64,000 bases of DNA, taken from the NCBI GenBank assembly GCA_001803165.1, contig MHAZ01000017.1, positions 310,001-374,000 of the forward strand. Reading direction: 5' to 3'. Numbering within the stretch: the first letter of the stretch is position 1; each line of letters starts with the position of its first letter. This DNA comes from Stygiobacter sp. RIFOXYC2_FULL_38_25 (lineage in GTDB: Bacteria; Bacteroidota; Ignavibacteria; Ignavibacteriales; Melioribacteraceae). Position numbers and translations under genes: made by a program. Below, in pieces: positions 60,743 through 64,000 of this stretch. The notes under the pieces are model-generated. The model ran no database searches, was not told where the DNA came from, and was given only the letters and a program-made list of their open reading frames with translations.

Positions 60743-61681
60743 ATGCCAAGAGTACAACTCACTGAACTCATCGAATCCGGTGCACACTTCGGGCACCTTA
60801 CACGCAGATGGAACCCCAAAATGAAACCATTCATCTTCATGGAGAAGAATGGCATTCATATAATTGATTTAAAGAAAACTTCAGAAGCGATTGACGCTGC
60901 CGCACAAGCAATGACGGAAGTTGTTTCGCAAGGAAAGAGAATTCTTTTTGTTGGTACAAAAAAACAAGCAAAAGGAATTATTGCTCAAGAAGCAAAAAGA
61001 AGCGACAGCAACTGGGTTAGCGAACGCTGGTTAGGCGGTATGTTAACAAACTTTGCTACAATCCGTAAAAGCATTAAACGTTTGCAAGCAATTGATAAGA
61101 TGGAAAGCGACGGCACATTCGAAAAAATTACCAAGAAAGAACGTTTGTTAAAATCACGCGAAAGAGACAAACTCAGAAAACTTCTTGATGGTGTTGAAAC
61201 AATGGGAAAACTTCCGGGCGCTCTATTTGTTGTTGACGTAAAGAAAGAATCTATTGCGGTTAACGAAGCAAAAAGATTAAACATACCGGTTTTTGCAATT
61301 GTTGATACAAACTGTGACCCTGACCCAATTGATTATGTTATCCCGGCAAATGATGACGCTGCACGCGCAGTTGAAATTATTGGTAGAGTTATTGCCGATG
61401 CTGTTATTGAAGGTTCTGCTAAAGCTAAAGAACTAAAAGCTCACGAAGTTGCTGAAGGTGAAAAAGTAAGCAAAATTGAAGAAGAAGTAGATAAGAAAGA
61501 TGGTAAGGGAAAAGTTCGCCGTGTAAAATTTGAAGGACGCGATGATAGAAGGGGCGGTGGAGATAGAAGACCAAGAACAGATAGAAAACCATTCCCGAGA
61601 AACGATTCTAAACCGGCACCGGCTGCTCAACCGGAAGTAAAGGCTGAAGAAAAACCATCTGAACCAAAATCAGAAAATTAA
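60743..61681 (+). CDS. rpsB: 30S ribosomal protein S2
   Basis: 312 residues, longer than the ~240 of E. coli because of a C-terminal low-complexity tail ([18 protein letters not shown]… [13 protein letters not shown]). Core motifs are [46 protein letters not shown]-like ([19 protein letters not shown]) and [19 protein letters not shown]. It binds the S1-S8 region of the small subunit. It follows rpsI at 111 bp and precedes tsf. Confidence 0.98.
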   Translation: MPRVQLTELIESGAHFGHLTRRWNPKMKPFIFMEKNGIHIIDLKKTSEAIDAAAQAMTEVVSQGKRILFVGTKKQAKGIIAQEAKRSDSNWVSERWLGGMLTNFATIRKSIKRLQAIDKMESDGTFEKITKKERLLKSRERDKLRKLLDGVETMGKLPGALFVVDVKKESIAVNEAKRLNIPVFAIVDTNCDPDPIDYVIPANDDAARAVEIIGRVIADAVIEGSAKAKELKAHEVAEGEKVSKIEEEVDKKDGKGKVRRVKFEGRDDRRGGGDRRPRTDRKPFPRNDSKPAPAAQPEVKAEEKPSEPKSEN

Positions 61682-61800
61682 TCCGCCGTGGCGGACGAGC
61701 AACAAATTATCATATTTTGATAGTAAATAAATTAGTTATCGGATACTTCTCTACTAACAGGATTGATTTATTAACATAGTAATAACAAGGAATTAGTTTT

Positions 61801-62670
61801 ATGGCAGTAAGTGCACAACAAGTGAAAGAGTTAAGAGATAAAACCGGCGCCGGAATGATTGACTGTAAGAAAGCGCTAGAAGAATCCAATGGTGTTTTAG
61901 AAGTAGCTATTGATATTTTACGTAAGAAAGGTGCTGCTGTTGCTGCAAAGCGTGCTGAAAGAACAGCTAGCGAAGGAACAGTATTAACAAGTATTTTTGA
62001 CGGCGGTAAATCAGCAGCAATGATTGAAGTGAATTGCGAAACTGATTTCGTAGCCAAGAATGATGATTTCTTAAACTTTGCAAATTTGGCTTTGGAAGCT
62101 TTAGTTGCTAACAAACCTGAGAACGTTGAAGCGTTAATGGCATTATCAGTAAATGGTAAAAACCTAGCTGATGAATTAAACGCATTAATTGGTAAGATTG
62201 GCGAGAAGATTGAAGTTTCCCGCTTCACTATTGAAACAGCAAGCAACGGTGTTATTGTAGATTACATTCACCACGGAAGCAAACTCGGTGTTCTTATTTC
62301 TGCCGATAATGTTTCTGCTGAAAAAGCTGCCGACTTTACACCAATGCTTAAGGATTTTGCAATGCAGGTTGCAGCAATGAGACCAATTTCCATCTACCGC
62401 GATGAAGTTGACAAAACTTTAATCGAGAAAGAATTGGAAATCTATAAAGAGTTAGCACGTAAAGAGGGCAAGCCGGAACAAATCTTAGAAAAGATTGCTA
62501 CTGGTAAGCTTAACAAATATTATGAGGAAAACTGCTTGTATGAGCAAGTTTTTGTTAAGGACAATTCAAAGAAAGTTTCTTCTCTCGTTGATGAGTTCAA
62601 CCAAAAAAATGGAACGCAGGCAAAGTTAGTCCAGTTCAAACGTTTTCATCTTAGTGATGAAAAGAAGTAA
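61801..62670 (+). CDS. tsf: Translation elongation factor Ts
   Basis: 289 residues. N-terminal VKELRDKTGAGMIDCKKALEE and the TDFVAKND contact region, ending with the paired repeats. It exchanges GDP for GTP on EF-Tu. It follows rpsB, as usual. The region 61682-61800 contains a 14-bp palindrome (61682-61695) and no gene. Confidence 0.97.
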   Translation: MAVSAQQVKELRDKTGAGMIDCKKALEESNGVLEVAIDILRKKGAAVAAKRAERTASEGTVLTSIFDGGKSAAMIEVNCETDFVAKNDDFLNFANLALEALVANKPENVEALMALSVNGKNLADELNALIGKIGEKIEVSRFTIETASNGVIVDYIHHGSKLGVLISADNVSAEKAADFTPMLKDFAMQVAAMRPISIYRDEVDKTLIEKELEIYKELARKEGKPEQILEKIATGKLNKYYEENCLYEQVFVKDNSKKVSSLVDEFNQKNGTQAKLVQFKRFHLSDEKK

Positions 62671-62677
62671 AACGCGG

Positions 62678-62710
62678 AAAGGTCTTATTTCACAATAAGA
62701 CCTTTTTTTT
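62678..62710 (+). terminator. Rho-independent terminator after tsf
   Basis: Stem AGGTCTTAT/ATAAGACCT with a short loop and nine T residues. The downstream pyrH start is 16 bp on, so pyrH-frr may need readthrough or their own promoter. Confidence 0.9.
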
Positions 62711-62725
62711 TATATTGGAATAGTT

Positions 62726-63463
62726 ATGAATAATAATCTTAAGTACAAAAGAATATTACTAAAGCTTTCGGGCGAATCTCTTGCCGGTGAAGGTGAATTT
62801 GGTATTGATCCGCAGATTCTAACTTTCTTTGCTAAAGAGATAAAGAAAATTCATGAGCTTGGGGTGCAAGTAGGTATAGTTATTGGCGGCGGAAATATTT
62901 ATCGCGGGTTAAATGCTAGCGGACAAGGTATTGACCGGGTAACCGGCGACCAAATGGGAATGCTTGCAACGATGATTAATTCTTTGGCTCTTCAGAATAC
63001 TTTGGAAAATAACGGAATGTACACCCGCCTTATGACTGCAATTGATATGAGCGCTATTGCCGAGCCTTACATTCGCCGCAGAGCAATCCGCCATCTCGAA
63101 AAAAAGAGAATTGTAATTTTTGGCGCCGGAACAGGACATCCATACTTCAGTACAGATACAGCCGCTTCTTTACGTGCGGTTGAAATTGAAGCCGACGCAA
63201 TTATAAAAGGCACACGAGTAGATGGCGTTTATAATGAAGATCCGGAAAAAAATCCGGATGCTATTATGTTTAACGAGATTTCTTATTTGGATGTACTTCA
63301 GAAAAACTTACGCGTTATGGATATGACTGCCATTTCGCTATGCAAAGAGAATAATTTGCCAATCATTGTTTTTAATATGGATAAACCGGATAATTTGCTA
63401 AAGCTTGTAACCGGACAAAGTATTGGAACTTCAGTTGGAAATTTTGCAGAAAGTAAGAATTAA
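62726..63463 (+). CDS. pyrH: UMP kinase
   Basis: 245 residues. Phosphorylates UMP to [71 protein letters not shown] and [14 protein letters not shown] are family signatures. Follows tsf and precedes frr, the common order. The start at 62726 has only a weak ribosome binding site. Confidence 0.97.
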   Translation: MNNNLKYKRILLKLSGESLAGEGEFGIDPQILTFFAKEIKKIHELGVQVGIVIGGGNIYRGLNASGQGIDRVTGDQMGMLATMINSLALQNTLENNGMYTRLMTAIDMSAIAEPYIRRRAIRHLEKKRIVIFGAGTGHPYFSTDTAASLRAVEIEADAIIKGTRVDGVYNEDPEKNPDAIMFNEISYLDVLQKNLRVMDMTAISLCKENNLPIIVFNMDKPDNLLKLVTGQSIGTSVGNFAESKN

Positions 63464-63480
63464 TCTACGAGGACACTATA

Positions 63481-64000
63481 ATGAACAACGAACAAATTAA
63501 AGATGCTAGACAAAGGATGGATAAAACCGTCGAAGCATTTAGAAATGAAATTGCAAAAATTAGAACAGGTAAAGCTACAACCGCTCTTTTAGATGGAATT
63601 AAAGTTGATTATTACGGCACTATGAGTCCGCTGAGCCAAGTAGGGAACGTTAGCGTTCTTGATACTCACACCTTAGCAATTACACCGTGGGATAAATCAA
63701 TGATACAGCTCATTGATAAAGCTATTCTTGCTTCCGGACTTGGCTTAAATCCTATTAGCGATGGAACAAACATTAAAATTCCAATTCCACCGTTAAATGA
63801 GGAACGTAGAAAAGAATTTGTAAAACTTGTTAAAAAGTTTGGCGAGGAATCAAAAGTTGCACTGCGCAATGTCCGCCGCGATGCAAACGATCACTTGAAG
63901 AAGCAAGAGAAAGATAAGAAGATGACGGAAGATGAATTGAAAGAAGCCGAAAAGGAAACACAAAAACTTACGGATGAACACATTGTAAAAATTGATGAGA
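63481..64000 (+). CDS. frr: Ribosome recycling factor, partial (3' end beyond window)
   Basis: About 173 of ~185 residues are visible. It starts MNNEQIKDARQRMDKTVEAF, then RTGKATTALLDGIKVDYYG, NVSVLDTHTLAITPWDKSM and LNPISDGTNIKIPIPPLNEERRKEF, followed by the helical KKFGEESKVALRNVRRDAND stretch. It splits post-termination ribosomes with EF-G. The frame is open to the last base. Confidence 0.98.
   Translation, partial: MNNEQIKDARQRMDKTVEAFRNEIAKIRTGKATTALLDGIKVDYYGTMSPLSQVGNVSVLDTHTLAITPWDKSMIQLIDKAILASGLGLNPISDGTNIKIPIPPLNEERRKEFVKLVKKFGEESKVALRNVRRDANDHLKKQEKDKKMTEDELKEAEKETQKLTDEHIVKIDE

Overview
The window looks like chromosomal DNA from a member of the Bacteroidota/Chlorobiota side of the tree, most likely class Ignavibacteria. 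The evidence is AT-rich coding DNA, two proteins ending in a type IX secretion (T9SS) sorting domain with the NYPNPFNP signature (ends at 18553 and 48455), the preference for GAAxxC/CCGGCG-type codon strings throughout, and several upstream regions with a TTG-N20-TAnnTTT promoter layout like that of Bacteroidota. The assignment is an inference; no rRNA gene is present to confirm it.

Layout. 1-9059: end of glutamine synthetase, an EamA transporter, a cupin/esterase pair on the minus strand, a 570-residue Rossmann-type protein, then a PTS-IIA/hisS/unknown/rlmB run and an ORF6N-domain gene. 9231-15837: an iron-sulfur cluster operon sufB-sufC-sufD-sufS-sufT-like, followed by a bacilliredoxin and an Rrf2 regulator with three cysteines. 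Small inverted-repeat elements sit in several of its gaps and supply stop codons, a terminator and a ribosome binding site. 15896-20939: a small lipoprotein, a secreted T9SS zinc metallopeptidase and an ECF sigma/anti-sigma module with two Spy/CpxP-like proteins. 20997: tRNA-Leu(GAG). 21174-30561: a tight envelope operon (DUF92, giant TPR protein, outer-membrane barrel, HU-TM-SPOR fusion, ExbB/TolQ, TonB). 30542-32657: a four-gene minus-strand membrane-protein operon led by an NHL propeller protein. 32796-37055: a surface lipoprotein of 14 tandem Ig-like repeats. 37099: tRNA-Gln(CTG).

37304-49683 is the most unusual region: a PAS-PAS-GAF histidine kinase with its NarL-type regulator, then two operons of lipoproteins and exported proteins. 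One of these begins with a stand-alone receiver protein and includes a T9SS cargo made of nine DUF5666 repeats. The two operons share a conserved 48-bp upstream element, which suggests a local regulon. This is my best candidate for an undescribed system.

49776-59261: a DUF2269 membrane protein, an M28 peptidase, dodecin, peroxiredoxins, an operon for tetrahydropterin synthesis (animal-like PTPS, GTP cyclohydrolase I, short-chain dehydrogenase), a deoxyhypusine-synthase-like gene, a GNAT and an epimerase. A BRO-family gene follows, flanked by decayed toxin-antitoxin fragments. 59720-64000: translation genes rplM-rpsI-rpsB-tsf-pyrH-frr, the last cut by the window end.
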